This document shows positions 1 to 7,544 of a stretch of DNA of 49,451 bases, piece after piece. The notes under the pieces are model-generated. The model was not told the origin of the DNA, did no database searches, and saw only the letters and a list, made by a program, of their open reading frames with translations. Origin of the DNA: CAYGAW01 sp964347945 (GTDB taxonomy: Bacteria > Chloroflexota > Anaerolineae > UBA7937 > B3-Chlor); contig CAYGAW010000062.1 of the NCBI GenBank assembly GCA_964347945.1, positions 1 through 49,451 on the forward strand. Direction: 5' to 3'. Made by a program: the position numbers and the translations under genes. Every line of letters begins with the position of its first letter. Position 1 is the first letter of the stretch.

Positions 1-6
1 AAGAGA

Positions 7-28
7 AACCCTGGGATCGGCCAGGGTT
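7..28. other. Strong inverted repeat at window edge
   Basis: A perfect 8-bp inverted repeat (AACCCTGG / CCAGGGTT) encloses a 6-nt loop. Read on the minus strand it is followed by a T-rich stretch (TCTCTT), so it could be a weak terminator for minus-strand transcription coming from the tRNA. Nothing else is visible in the first 110 bases. Confidence 0.35.
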
Positions 29-110
29 GTCGAGGAGATAGCAGCCCTAGTCTATCTGAGCACCGAGTGCAGGACAGGCTCGCCCTCTCGCCACCTCACT
101 CTAGAACACG

Positions 111-134
111 AAAGAGCCACCCCTTGGGGGTGGC
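111..134 (-). terminator. Probable terminator downstream of tRNA-Lys
   Basis: On the minus strand an 8-bp perfect stem (GCCACCCC / GGGGTGGC) begins a few bases past the 3' end of the tRNA and is followed by a short T-containing tail (TCTTTCG). Its position just after the tRNA fits a Rho-independent terminator, although the T tract is weak. Confidence 0.55.
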
Positions 135-138
135 CCCA

Positions 139-212
139 TGACCCGCCCAGGACTCGAACCTGGAACCTACTGATTAAGAGTCAGCTGCTCTGCCAAATTG
201 AGCTAGCGGGCC
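139..212 (-). tRNA. tRNA-Lys (anticodon CUU)
   Basis: The minus strand folds into a complete cloverleaf of 74 nt. The 7-bp acceptor stem is GGCCCGC / GCGGGTC with one G-U pair. The D arm is GCTC/GAGC, the anticodon stem GCTGA/TCAGT carries loop CTCTTAA with anticodon CTT, and the T arm is CCAGG-TTCGAGT-CCTGG. The discriminator base is A. The 3' CCA is not encoded, so it must be added by CCA transferase. The sequence resembles other bacterial lysine tRNAs. Confidence 0.95.
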
Positions 213-222
213 TCAATTTCCA

Positions 223-251
223 ATTATACAGCCCTCTTTCCGTTCTGTCAA
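223..251 (-). promoter_or_regulatory. Exact-consensus sigma70 promoter for tRNA-Lys
   Basis: On the minus strand TTGACA (251-246) is followed by a 17-bp spacer and TATAAT (228-223). Both hexamers match the housekeeping sigma consensus exactly. The predicted transcription start lies about 216, a few bases before the tRNA 5' end. Confidence 0.85.
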
Positions 252-343
252 ACCGTTGAGATGCAGGGTGTTGAGCAAGCGCTGTCAGACACACACAAGG
301 TGATTGCAGCTCCGCCAGCCACTGGATCGCTTGGCTTCGATGG

Positions 344-426
344 TTCGACTGGGCTCAGCACAAGTACGCCGCTTCGTCCTTCGATACGGCTCCTCGGGAG
401 CCTACTCAGGATGCACGGCTCAGCAC
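344..426. repeat. Degenerate palindromic intergenic repeat cluster
   Basis: The stretch holds related units. On the minus strand one reads CTGAGCCCAGTCGAA (358-344). Another runs from CCTGAGTAGGCTCC to GTATCGAAGG (410-378) and contains a 6-bp hairpin GGCTCC/GGAGCC. A further CTGAGCC lies at about 415-425. The CCTGAG...TCGAAGG framework resembles small non-coding palindromic repeats common in environmental bacterial genomes (recalled, not searched). Open reading frames crossing it are not convincing genes. Confidence 0.5.
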
Positions 427-587
427 TTCAATCGGGCGGCGCCAACTGCGAAACTGGCCAAGGCTGGTTACGAAACACACTTCCAGCATCTTTCCCTTCA
501 CTCTTGGCATCGCGTTTCCAACCCGACGCCCTGCTACCGGTGACCACGACCTTGAGCCAATTGGCTGGCAAAGCGAACCGTGCCTGC
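427..587. other. Gene-free stretch downstream of the kelch gene
   Basis: This is the rest of the 375-base gap between the tRNA and the LuxR/kelch gene. I see no coding region with a credible start, no tRNA and no clear terminator hairpin. It probably contains the 3' untranslated region of the kelch-protein mRNA. Confidence 0.4.
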
Positions 588-1955
588 CTACGGTACCTCT
601 GGCAGGTAATAGGTGAACAGAGCCCGGTACTCCTGGTTCAGGTTCAAGAAGTCGCCGTTCCACCCCCCTATCGCGTAGATCTTGGTCTCGGTGTTCACCA
701 CTCCCAGATTGCGCCATTCCCCGAATACCGGCGTCTCGATGGTGGACCATCCATCAGTTCTCGGGTCATACCTCTCGTTGTACGCCAGATAGCCGTTCCA
801 TCCCCCGCCTATGGCGTACAGGCTGCCAGCGATGGCAGCCAGACCCAGGCCACCGCGGCGCATCATCATGGGCGACCTCGCCCTCCACGGCTCGCCCACT
901 CCTTCCAGAGTTGGATCATACTCCTCTACTGTGGCGAACTCGTCCCGACCATCGTAGCCGCCTGCCACATAGATCTTGCCCTCCAGCGCCACTGCACCGG
1001 CGAACCCGCGAGCCGTGGGCATGGGGCTCCTCTCTAGCCAAGAGCCGCTGACGGTATCGTACTCGAATGTAGAAGCGACATAAACAGAGCCATCCCATCC
1101 GCCGAAGACGTATAGCCTATCTCCAACAGTGGCGATGGCGTAGGCGCACAGAGGAGTTGGAAGCGGCGCTCCACGTCCCCAGGAATCCTCACTGGGGTCA
1201 TAGATCTCCAGGTCGGCGATCACTTCCCCATCCGGCGTGTAGCCACCCGGCACGAAGACCTTGCCGCCTATAGCTGCGGCACCGATGTTGTGCACCGGAA
1301 TAGGCTTCGGGCTCTTGACTCGCCAGCCGTTGACCGATGTATCGAACTCCTCCACAATCCCCGTGGCACCATCCACGGTGTCTCCGCCGATGGTGTATAT
1401 CTTCCCCTCGGAATAGGCTACCGCAAGACGGCTTCTAGCCGTGGGCATGGCCGCCATGGCATTCCAGCGCTCGAATTCCAGAGCAGGGCCACCCAGTTCA
1501 GTGCTGCCGCCGACGTCAGCGAACTCACTGGAGGCAGTGGAGGCCGGCTGTCTCCGTACCTCAGGAAGAAACACCAGCAGCGCAGCGAGGACGGCTGCAG
1601 CGAGGAAGTAGACCCGTTTGGCCAAAGAGATGGGCTGCCTGCCAAGCCGCTCGCCTTCCGGAACAGCCTCAACAGCCTCTTCGGCTCCGGGGATTGGCCT
1701 CTCCACTTCGATCCAACCCTGGCTCACGGCATACAGTGCCACTTCCGTGCGCGACTGGATGTCCAGCTTGGCGAAGATGTTCTTGAGGTGAACCTTCACG
1801 GTGTTGACGCTGATCACTAGCTCCTGGGCGATCTGCTGGTTGGTGGCGCCGGTCGCCACGGCGCGCACTATCTCCAGCTCTCGCTCGGTGAGGACGCTGT
1901 CGCTATCCCGCATCCCGCTCATCTCCAAGAGGGGCCACTGTCCGAAACGGGACAA
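588..1955 (-). CDS. LuxR-type HTH, transmembrane, kelch-repeat protein
   Basis: The 455-residue protein has three parts. A LuxR/GerE helix-turn-helix spans about residues 18-82 (LTERELEIVRAVATG, then NQQIAQELVISVNTVKVHLK). A single hydrophobic segment lies near 115-131. About six kelch-type repeats (GGxxx...Y/F-DP...W) fill residues 165-455 and should form a beta-propeller. The topology suggests DNA binding in the cytoplasm and a propeller outside, as in ToxR/CadC-type one-component regulators but with a LuxR-family domain; that role is inferred. The chosen start is TTG with AGGAGG six bases upstream. ATG at 1913 (MRDSDS) is a real alternative and keeps the whole HTH. The gene stands alone; its targets are unknown. 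Confidence 0.85.
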   Translation of the reverse strand: MSRFGQWPLLEMSGMRDSDSVLTERELEIVRAVATGATNQQIAQELVISVNTVKVHLKNIFAKLDIQSRTEVALYAVSQGWIEVERPIPGAEEAVEAVPEGERLGRQPISLAKRVYFLAAAVLAALLVFLPEVRRQPASTASSEFADVGGSTELGGPALEFERWNAMAAMPTARSRLAVAYSEGKIYTIGGDTVDGATGIVEEFDTSVNGWRVKSPKPIPVHNIGAAAIGGKVFVPGGYTPDGEVIADLEIYDPSEDSWGRGAPLPTPLCAYAIATVGDRLYVFGGWDGSVYVASTFEYDTVSGSWLERSPMPTARGFAGAVALEGKIYVAGGYDGRDEFATVEEYDPTLEGVGEPWRARSPMMMRRGGLGLAAIAGSLYAIGGGWNGYLAYNERYDPRTDGWSTIETPVFGEWRNLGVVNTETKIYAIGGWNGDFLNLNQEYRALFTYYLPEVP

Positions 1956-1964
1956 GTGGCCCCT
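1930..1964 (-). promoter_or_regulatory. Hairpin over the kelch-gene translation start
   Basis: A 14-bp stem (arms 1930-1943 and 1950-1964, one bulged base, 6-nt loop) covers the AGGAGG ribosome site and the TTG start of the LuxR/kelch gene. It could block initiation at the TTG or steer ribosomes to the downstream ATG at 1913. It could also be the remains of a terminator for the upstream minus-strand gene. Confidence 0.45.
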
Positions 1965-2031
1965 CCTGCTTCCATCATCTCCACCCTAGACGTCGCCCTT
2001 TTTCCACCGAAGACGACCCATTCCGGGCGGA

Positions 2032-3348
2032 CTACTGCACGTCAAAGCCCTCGGCCGGCTTCTGCACGAAGTAGTTGTTGCAAGCCTGGTCAATGAGTTT
2101 CTCGCTCAAGACTGGTTCTTCGTCGTTGTATCGAGCGATGGTCACGATCTGATCCACCAGGTCACGAGGATGGCACGCCCTGAGCGGCCTATTCGCCTGC
2201 CCATAGTACCTCTCCACGAGGTACGAGAACCCATCCTTGGCGAACTCGACTCCCTTAGCCTCACAGACCCTCTGGAACAGTGCGAAGTATTCGTAGAGAT
2301 TCGGGTTGGGGATCATGATCTTATGAGGAATCCGCCGCAGGAACGCTTCGTCCAGTGTGTTAGGATCCAGATTGGTCGAGAATATCACCAGTGAATCGAA
2401 GGGGATCTGCACCTGCTTGCCCGTGTGCAGTGCCAAGTAGTCCACCTGACCCTCCAAGGGGACTATCCACCGATTCAAGAGTTCCTCAGGCAGCAGCAAC
2501 TGCCTGCCAAAATCGTCTATGAAGAATATACCACCGTTCGCTTTCATCTGTAGAGAAGCCTCGTGGCACTTGGAGATGGGATCGAAGACCAAGCCGAGGG
2601 AGGTCAAAGTCAACTCTCCTCCAACCATCACCACCGGGCGCTTGCACAGAGCCCAGCGATTGTCCCTCTCAACGTCTCTGCCTTCCGCTCCTCCATTCAC
2701 CGGGTAGTGATACTCAGGGTCGAACACCTTTATCAGCTGCCCCTCGACCTCACAGGCGTAGGGCACAAAGATGCTACCGAGCACCAGGGTGACTAAGTTT
2801 TGCGCAATGTAGGTCTTGCCATTGCCCGGAGCCCCATATAACAGGATCGGCTGACCAGAGTTGAGGGCGGGACCCAGCTGAGCAAGCACCGACGGACTCA
2901 CGACCACCTCGTCCAAAACCCGCTCGAGATCGCCACGCCTGATCACCGAACAGGCCATTCCCACACTCTGTCGCTGGACGATCTCCACGTAGGCATCCAA
3001 AGCAACCGGGGCGGGTCCTACGTATTCGTTCCGCGAGAGGGCCTCGCGCGCCCTGGCTACACCCGCCTCGGTGATGCCATACCGATACACCGGCACAACG
3101 CCACTGTCGCTTCCCTTTACTGTGCAGAGTTTCTCTTTGCGCAGCATGTCCATGAGATCCACCGCGACGGGTAATGGCGTCCTCATCCTGCTGGCTATCT
3201 CGCTCCCGGCCATCTCGCGGTCGAAGTACAGGATCTTGAGAGCCAGATCAACCAAAACACCCCTCGACACGCCCAGATCATCAACAGACAGAGGCTTGCT
3301 CAAAGGACCACCAGCTGGCGTCTTGGCACTCTGCGATTCCTCGCTCAT
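2032..3348 (-). CDS. AAA-family ATPase with N-terminal winged-helix-like region
   Basis: The protein has 438 residues. About 110 N-terminal residues look like a winged-helix or DNA/protein-binding region (helix-rich, ending YGITEAGVARAREAL). An AAA ATPase core follows, with Walker A YGAPGNGKT at 171-179, Walker B FFIDD at 275-279, a sensor-1-like STN (IFSTNLDPN) and an arginine-rich loop FLRRIPHK. The start is ATG with GAAGGAG six bases upstream. No adjacent substrate or partner gene is present, so the function is open. Comparable ATPases in related bacteria are annotated only as AAA or MoxR-like, which is recall and not a search. Confidence 0.8.
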   Translation of the reverse strand: MSEESQSAKTPAGGPLSKPLSVDDLGVSRGVLVDLALKILYFDREMAGSEIASRMRTPLPVAVDLMDMLRKEKLCTVKGSDSGVVPVYRYGITEAGVARAREALSRNEYVGPAPVALDAYVEIVQRQSVGMACSVIRRGDLERVLDEVVVSPSVLAQLGPALNSGQPILLYGAPGNGKTYIAQNLVTLVLGSIFVPYACEVEGQLIKVFDPEYHYPVNGGAEGRDVERDNRWALCKRPVVMVGGELTLTSLGLVFDPISKCHEASLQMKANGGIFFIDDFGRQLLLPEELLNRWIVPLEGQVDYLALHTGKQVQIPFDSLVIFSTNLDPNTLDEAFLRRIPHKIMIPNPNLYEYFALFQRVCEAKGVEFAKDGFSYLVERYYGQANRPLRACHPRDLVDQIVTIARYNDEEPVLSEKLIDQACNNYFVQKPAEGFDVQ

Positions 3349-3452
3349 TTCAGCTCCTTCGGCACCGAATCGTGTTGGCCAGTAGTCCGATCCCCATTAG
3401 CTGCGACCATTGTGTAGGCGCCTTTCCGCAGTATCTGGGTGCCGTCAGGCCT

Positions 3453-3481
3453 ATTATATAGCACTCCGCAGCCACGGGCAA
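3453..3481 (-). promoter_or_regulatory. Candidate promoter for the AAA ATPase gene
   Basis: On the minus strand TTGCCC (3481-3476) is followed by a 17-bp spacer and an exact TATAAT (3458-3453). It lies about 105 bases before the ATPase start codon, inside the divergent gap shared with the UvsE-type gene. Confidence 0.5.
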
Positions 3482-3577
3482 CCCTTGGCTCGCCCTTATG
3501 GTGTTGCCTTCTGCCGCAAGCTCACCTACAATGTGGGAAACAAGTCAGCCGTCTGCTGACCCCGCACGACGAGGGCG

Positions 3578-4537
3578 ATGCGTCTTGGATTCCCGGTCAA
3601 AGTACTTGGCCAGCCTGGCTTGAAATCCCATGACTCCAGGCGCTGGCAGAACCACCCGCATCTCAGCGTCAGTCTGGCCTACCTCCGCGACATCTTCGTC
3701 TATCTGGGCAGGCAAAGCATCTACATGTACCGCATGGCGTCTGATCTCGCACCCTACGCAGCCCACCCTGAGATGCCACAGTTCCACAACCAAATCGACG
3801 AGTGTGCCAAGGAACTCGCCATCGTTGGCGATTTGGCCAGGAAGAGCAGGCTACGTCTCTCGTTCCACGTGTCCCTCTCCACCGTCCTGAACGCCCTCGA
3901 TGAATCGATTGCTGATCAGAGCGCCGAGCAGGTCAGAGTTCAAGCAAGGATCCTCCACAGCATGGGCCTGGGACCAGAGGCTGTTGTAGTCACACACGTG
4001 GGCGGAGTCTACGGTGACAAAGAAGCCTCCCTCAAGCGATTCATACAGCAATACCAACGCCTCCCCGAGTTCGTCCGCCAGCGACTGGTGGTCGAGAATG
4101 ACGACGCTCGCTTCTCAGTCGGCGACATCGCCCTGATTCATCAGGAGACTGGGGTGCCGTTGGTGTTCGACTACTTGCACTTCCAGAACTACAATCCCGA
4201 AGACATGAGCCTCACGGACGCCCTGGAGCGATGCCTGCGTACCTGGCCAACGGAAGTCAAGCCCAAGGTCCATTTCAGTTCTCCCCGTACCGCCATGCAT
4301 CTAGTTGAGGGGCCGAGTGTCCAGAGCGAGGAGATCAGCGTGGCGCTTCGAGCACCACGCTCCTCCGAACACGCTGATTTCGTCGATCCTTTCCAGTTCA
4401 TCAACTTCATCAGGTCGGCCAAGAACGAGAGCCTACCAACATTCGACGTAATGCTGGAAGCGAAGGCCAAGGACCTGGCCGTCCTGCGCCTTCGCGAGCA
4501 GGTGGCTCGCTTGGCCCCGGAAGTGGAGTCAAACTAG
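3578..4537 (+). CDS. uvsE: UV damage endonuclease (UvsE/UVDE family)
   Basis: The 319-residue protein matches the UVDE TIM-barrel fold of ATP-independent UV endonucleases, which nick 5' of pyrimidine dimers and other distortions. Recognisable family features are the N-terminal MRLGF, the VVTHVGGVYGDKEASLKRF block, VVENDD (a metal-binding Glu/Asp region) and VFDYLHFQNYN. The C-terminal KVHFSSPR and HADFVDPFQF supply further metal-binding histidine and aspartate residues. The SD is weak (GAGGG close to the ATG). It is directly followed, with zero spacing, by a PD-(D/E)XK-like nuclease gene and is probably co-transcribed with it. Confidence 0.85.
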   Translation: MRLGFPVKVLGQPGLKSHDSRRWQNHPHLSVSLAYLRDIFVYLGRQSIYMYRMASDLAPYAAHPEMPQFHNQIDECAKELAIVGDLARKSRLRLSFHVSLSTVLNALDESIADQSAEQVRVQARILHSMGLGPEAVVVTHVGGVYGDKEASLKRFIQQYQRLPEFVRQRLVVENDDARFSVGDIALIHQETGVPLVFDYLHFQNYNPEDMSLTDALERCLRTWPTEVKPKVHFSSPRTAMHLVEGPSVQSEEISVALRAPRSSEHADFVDPFQFINFIRSAKNESLPTFDVMLEAKAKDLAVLRLREQVARLAPEVESN

Positions 4538-5296
4538 ATGATGCTAGACGAAGACGATCTGACCTTAGACGAGCCGCGTGTGCTCGTGGCTGTGATGAAC
4601 AATCGCCGCGACTTCCTCATCGCCCGCGACGAAGGCTGGTATCGCATTCCCTATGAGCGTGGGCCCTCGCAGGTGGGAGCCGACTTCCTAGCCTTCTATC
4701 AGACCAAGGCCTTTGACGAAGAGCACTGGATGATCAAGTACTTTGCCCCCATCAGGCGCTATCGCATCGTATCCAGAAAGTCTCTTCTCCCCGATGAAGC
4801 AGATCATCCGCGGGCAGGCCACTTGTACTACAAGCTCGAAATCGGCTCTCTCCGGACTCTGCCTCGTCCCATTCCGAGTCATCGCTTGCGACGGATTACC
4901 TTCATTCCTACCACGCTGGGACGGCTGCTTCAGGCACAGGAGATCAATGACTTGTGGTTGGGTAGCGCAGTAGAGGAGAGGCTGTGGCAGGCCTTCAAGG
5001 AGAACGGTATCAACGGGGAACGCTACTATGCTCTGAAGGAAGAGGACGAATACTGTCAGATAGACATCGCCCTCTTTTGCGCTCGGGGAAGAATAGCGGT
5101 TCTTTTGGAGGCTAAGACTCCGGTCGAGAACGTCAGCATTGTGCGAGAACAACCTCGTATAGACGACTACGATTTGGCTGCACGTGGCTGGACGCTGCTA
5201 TGCTTCTCACCCGCAGAGTTGACAACGTCCCTGCCCAAGTGTCTGGATCGCATCTTGGAGGCTGTCGCCAAGCATGGCGGCCCTTCTTCCCACTAG
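4538..5296 (+). CDS. Predicted PD-(D/E)XK-type nuclease
   Basis: I do not recognise a named family for this 252-residue protein. The N-terminal half contains NNRRDFLIARDEGWYRIP. The C-terminal half has a restriction-endonuclease-like signature: a helix with E147/E148 (SAVEERLW), D176 (QIDIALF) and E191-x-K193 (AVLLEAKT), the E...D...ExK arrangement of PD-(D/E)XK folds. The ATG follows the uvsE stop codon with no gap, implying translational coupling and a shared DNA-repair or DNA-processing role. No methyltransferase is adjacent, so a classical restriction enzyme is unlikely. Confidence 0.6.
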   Translation: MMLDEDDLTLDEPRVLVAVMNNRRDFLIARDEGWYRIPYERGPSQVGADFLAFYQTKAFDEEHWMIKYFAPIRRYRIVSRKSLLPDEADHPRAGHLYYKLEIGSLRTLPRPIPSHRLRRITFIPTTLGRLLQAQEINDLWLGSAVEERLWQAFKENGINGERYYALKEEDEYCQIDIALFCARGRIAVLLEAKTPVENVSIVREQPRIDDYDLAARGWTLLCFSPAELTTSLPKCLDRILEAVAKHGGPSSH

Positions 5297-5360
5297 TCGC
5301 GTCGCGATGCTGGGAGATTCTCATGCGAAACATGTCACTGAAAGAACGGACGCATTCATC

Positions 5361-5389
5361 TTGACAAACTTCCGTAACTGCACTATAAT
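5361..5389 (+). promoter_or_regulatory. Exact-consensus sigma70 promoter for fhs
   Basis: TTGACA (5361-5366), a 17-bp spacer and TATAAT (5384-5389) match the housekeeping promoter consensus perfectly. Transcription should start near 5396, giving a leader of about 190 nt before fhs. The near-palindrome CCAAGACTTGG (5401-5411) just downstream could be an operator. Confidence 0.85.
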
Positions 5390-5397
5390 CCGCGATA

Positions 5398-5421
5398 ATG
5401 CCAAGACTTGGAGGGTGGTAG
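5398..5421 (+). promoter_or_regulatory. Short leader ORF and dyad at the fhs transcript start
   Basis: An ATG two or three bases after the predicted start site opens a 7-codon frame (MPRLGGW, stop TAG) that would be translated leaderless. It overlaps the near-perfect dyad CCAAG-A-CTTGG. Whether it is translated or is simply an operator half-site pair cannot be told from sequence. Its position ahead of a strong hairpin (5497-5530) makes a leader-peptide or operator role worth testing. Confidence 0.25.
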
Positions 5422-5496
5422 GTGACGTTGCCCCGAGAATATGACAACAGAAGAACCCTTCATCTACTTGGAAACGCATATGATTCGTCACCAATG

Positions 5497-5530
5497 TCGA
5501 GGCAATGGCTCTAGTAGTCCATTGCCTCGA
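5497..5530 (+). promoter_or_regulatory. Strong leader hairpin upstream of fhs
   Basis: A perfect 12-bp inverted repeat (TCGAGGCAATGG / CCATTGCCTCGA) with a 10-nt loop lies in the transcribed leader, followed by TTTGCT. A smaller GCCCC/GGGGC hairpin follows at 5540-5553. These could form an attenuator or an RNA-stabilising structure ahead of the AAGGAGG ribosome site at 5576-5582. I could not match a known riboswitch class. Confidence 0.55.
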
Positions 5531-5588
5531 TTTGCTGGCGCCCCGCGTGGGGCCTGTGGCAGATCAAAAAAACACAAGGAGGTAGGTG

Positions 5589-7337
5589 ATGGCAAAAGTA
5601 CCGTCTGATCTGGAGATCGCCCAAGCGGCGAAGCTGAAGCCCATACTAGAGATTGCCGAAATGTTGGGCTTGACCGAAGACGACCTGGACCTATTCGGCA
5701 AATACAAGGCCAAAATCCATCTGGACGTCCTTGAGAGATTCAAGGATCGCCCTAATGGCAAGTACGTAGATGTCACGGCCATTACCCCAACCCCTCTGGG
5801 CGAGGGAAAGACCGTGACTACCATTGGCGTGAGCCAGGGCCTGAACTACATCGGCAAGAGGGTGCTCACCGTCATCCGGCAACCGTCACAGGGTCCCACC
5901 TTCGGTATCAAGGGTGGTGCAGCCGGAGGCGGCTACTCCCAGATCGTGCCGATGGAGGATTTCAACCTTCATCTGACGGGCGACATCCATGCGGTGGGCG
6001 CCGCACACAACCTGCTCGCGGCCGCCATAGATGCCAGGATCATGCATGAGGACTGGCTGAGCGACGACCGACTTGCCGGGATGGGCTTGAAGCGATTGGA
6101 CATCGACCCCTACAGCATCACTTGGAACCGCGTGGTGGACGTCAACGACCGAGCCCTTCGAAATGTGATCGTGGGTCTGGGAACCAAGTGGGATGGACGC
6201 CCTCGCCAGTCAGGGTTCGACATCACGGTCGCTTCCGAAGTGATGGCAATCCTGGCCCTGACCACGGGGCTGAAGGACTTGCGGGAGCGCCTGGGCCGAA
6301 TCGTCATCGGCACAGACAAGAACAGGAACCCCGTGACCGCGGAGGACCTGGGCGTTGCTGGCGCGATGACGGTGCTCATGAAAGAGGCCCTCATGCCCAA
6401 CCTGATGCAGACGTTGGAGAATAGCGCCGCCATGGTGCATGCTGGCCCCTTCGCTAACATCGCGCATGGCAACTCCTCCATCATCGCCGACATCATCGGC
6501 CTCAAGATGGTGTCCGACGGCTATCTCGTCACGGAGTCCGGCTTCGGCGCTGACTGCGGGATGGAGAAGTTCTTCGACATCAAGTGCCGTTACAGTGGGC
6601 TTATCCCCAACTGCGTGGTCATGGCTGCTACCATCAGGGCGCTGAAGATGCATGGAGGCGGGCCGAAGGTCGTGGCTGGCAGGCCCCTGGACGCTGCGTA
6701 CCAGGAAGAGAACCTGGAACTCCTGGAGAAGGGGCTGGACAATCTAAAGGCCAACATCAATATCGCCAAGCAGTATGGTGTTCCCGTGGTTGTCGCGGTC
6801 AACCGATTCACCGCCGATACTGATGCCGAAATCGAGATGGTCCGACAAGCTGCCCTAGATGGCGGCGCGGAGGACTCGGTGGAGAGCAATGTCTGGGCCA
6901 AGGGTGGCGAGGGTGGTGCTGCACTGGCCGAGGCCGTGGTCAAAGCTTGCGAGAAGCCCAACAAGTTCCAGTTCCTCTATCCTCTGGACATCCCCATCAA
7001 GGACAAGATAGAAACCATCGCCACCAAGGTGTATGGAGCCGACGGGGCGGACTACACGGCTGAGGCGGAGGCCAAGGTCAGGCTCTACACCAAGCTAGGT
7101 TATGACAAACTGCCGCTCAACATGGCCAAGACGCACCTCTCCCTGTCCCACGACCCAGCGTGGAAGGGGGTGCCTAAGAACTACAACTTGCCCATTCGCG
7201 ACATCAGAGCCTCGATAGGTGCAGGCTTCCTGTACCCGCTCTGTGGGGAGATGCGCACCATGCCCGGCCTGCCGTCTCGCCCCGTGTTCTTTGATGTGGA
7301 CATTGATGAGACGGGGAAGACCCTAGGCCTGTTCTAG
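5589..7337 (+). CDS. fhs: Formate-tetrahydrofolate ligase
   Basis: Fhs catalyses ATP-dependent ligation of formate to THF, the second step of the methyl branch of the Wood-Ljungdahl pathway. The 582-residue length is normal for the family. The nucleotide loop is TPLGEGKT at residues 68-75, and family blocks such as PSQGPTFGIKGGAAGGGYSQ and ESGFGADCGMEKFFDIKC are intact. The ATG at 5589 is chosen over the GTG at 5586 because AAGGAGG lies six bases upstream. The gene has its own consensus promoter, a structured leader and a strong downstream hairpin, so much of its transcript may be monocistronic. It opens the one-carbon cluster. Confidence 0.97.
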   Translation: MAKVPSDLEIAQAAKLKPILEIAEMLGLTEDDLDLFGKYKAKIHLDVLERFKDRPNGKYVDVTAITPTPLGEGKTVTTIGVSQGLNYIGKRVLTVIRQPSQGPTFGIKGGAAGGGYSQIVPMEDFNLHLTGDIHAVGAAHNLLAAAIDARIMHEDWLSDDRLAGMGLKRLDIDPYSITWNRVVDVNDRALRNVIVGLGTKWDGRPRQSGFDITVASEVMAILALTTGLKDLRERLGRIVIGTDKNRNPVTAEDLGVAGAMTVLMKEALMPNLMQTLENSAAMVHAGPFANIAHGNSSIIADIIGLKMVSDGYLVTESGFGADCGMEKFFDIKCRYSGLIPNCVVMAATIRALKMHGGGPKVVAGRPLDAAYQEENLELLEKGLDNLKANINIAKQYGVPVVVAVNRFTADTDAEIEMVRQAALDGGAEDSVESNVWAKGGEGGAALAEAVVKACEKPNKFQFLYPLDIPIKDKIETIATKVYGADGADYTAEAEAKVRLYTKLGYDKLPLNMAKTHLSLSHDPAWKGVPKNYNLPIRDIRASIGAGFLYPLCGEMRTMPGLPSRPVFFDVDIDETGKTLGLF

Positions 7338-7406
7338 GATGCGGGCTGGCATGGCGGCCGCCGCGTGTCTCGAGCATCGACACTGCGTATAGATTTGGGA
7401 ACTCCA

Positions 7407-7438
7407 GGGGGCGAACTGATCGCTATCGGTTCGCCCCC
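7407..7438 (+). terminator. Terminator-like hairpin after fhs
   Basis: A 10-bp perfect stem (GGGGGCGAAC / GTTCGCCCCC) is extended inward by a T-G pair and GAT/ATC around a CGCT tetraloop, about 14 bp in all. The U tract after it is poor (CTACC), so termination may be partial. Confidence 0.6.
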
Positions 7439-7467
7439 CTACCCCGCTTGAGGGGTTCGATTCCTTC

Positions 7468-7496
7468 TTGCAGTAGGCGGCAAAGCGTGGTATCAT
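7468..7496 (+). promoter_or_regulatory. Candidate promoter for the CODH/ACS unit
   Basis: TTGCAG (7468-7473), a 17-bp spacer and TATCAT (7491-7496) lie between the fhs hairpin and the HMA-like gene. The -10 matches 5 of 6 consensus bases and the -35 only 3 of 6. It would start a second transcript covering the CODH/ACS genes. Confidence 0.4.
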
Positions 7497-7544
7497 TGTA
7501 AATAGGAGTGAACAGGTCAACTTTGCAAGGGGGTGAAAAGAACC

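Noticed and set aside
261..1037. 258-residue plus-strand ORF at the left edge
   Set aside because: It runs antisense to the kelch gene and through the repeat cluster, has low-complexity composition and no recognisable domain.
5396..5588. Tetrahydrofolate riboswitch ahead of fhs
   Set aside because: The leader hairpins do not contain the conserved pairing or sequence blocks of the THF class. They are described only as an unassigned leader structure.
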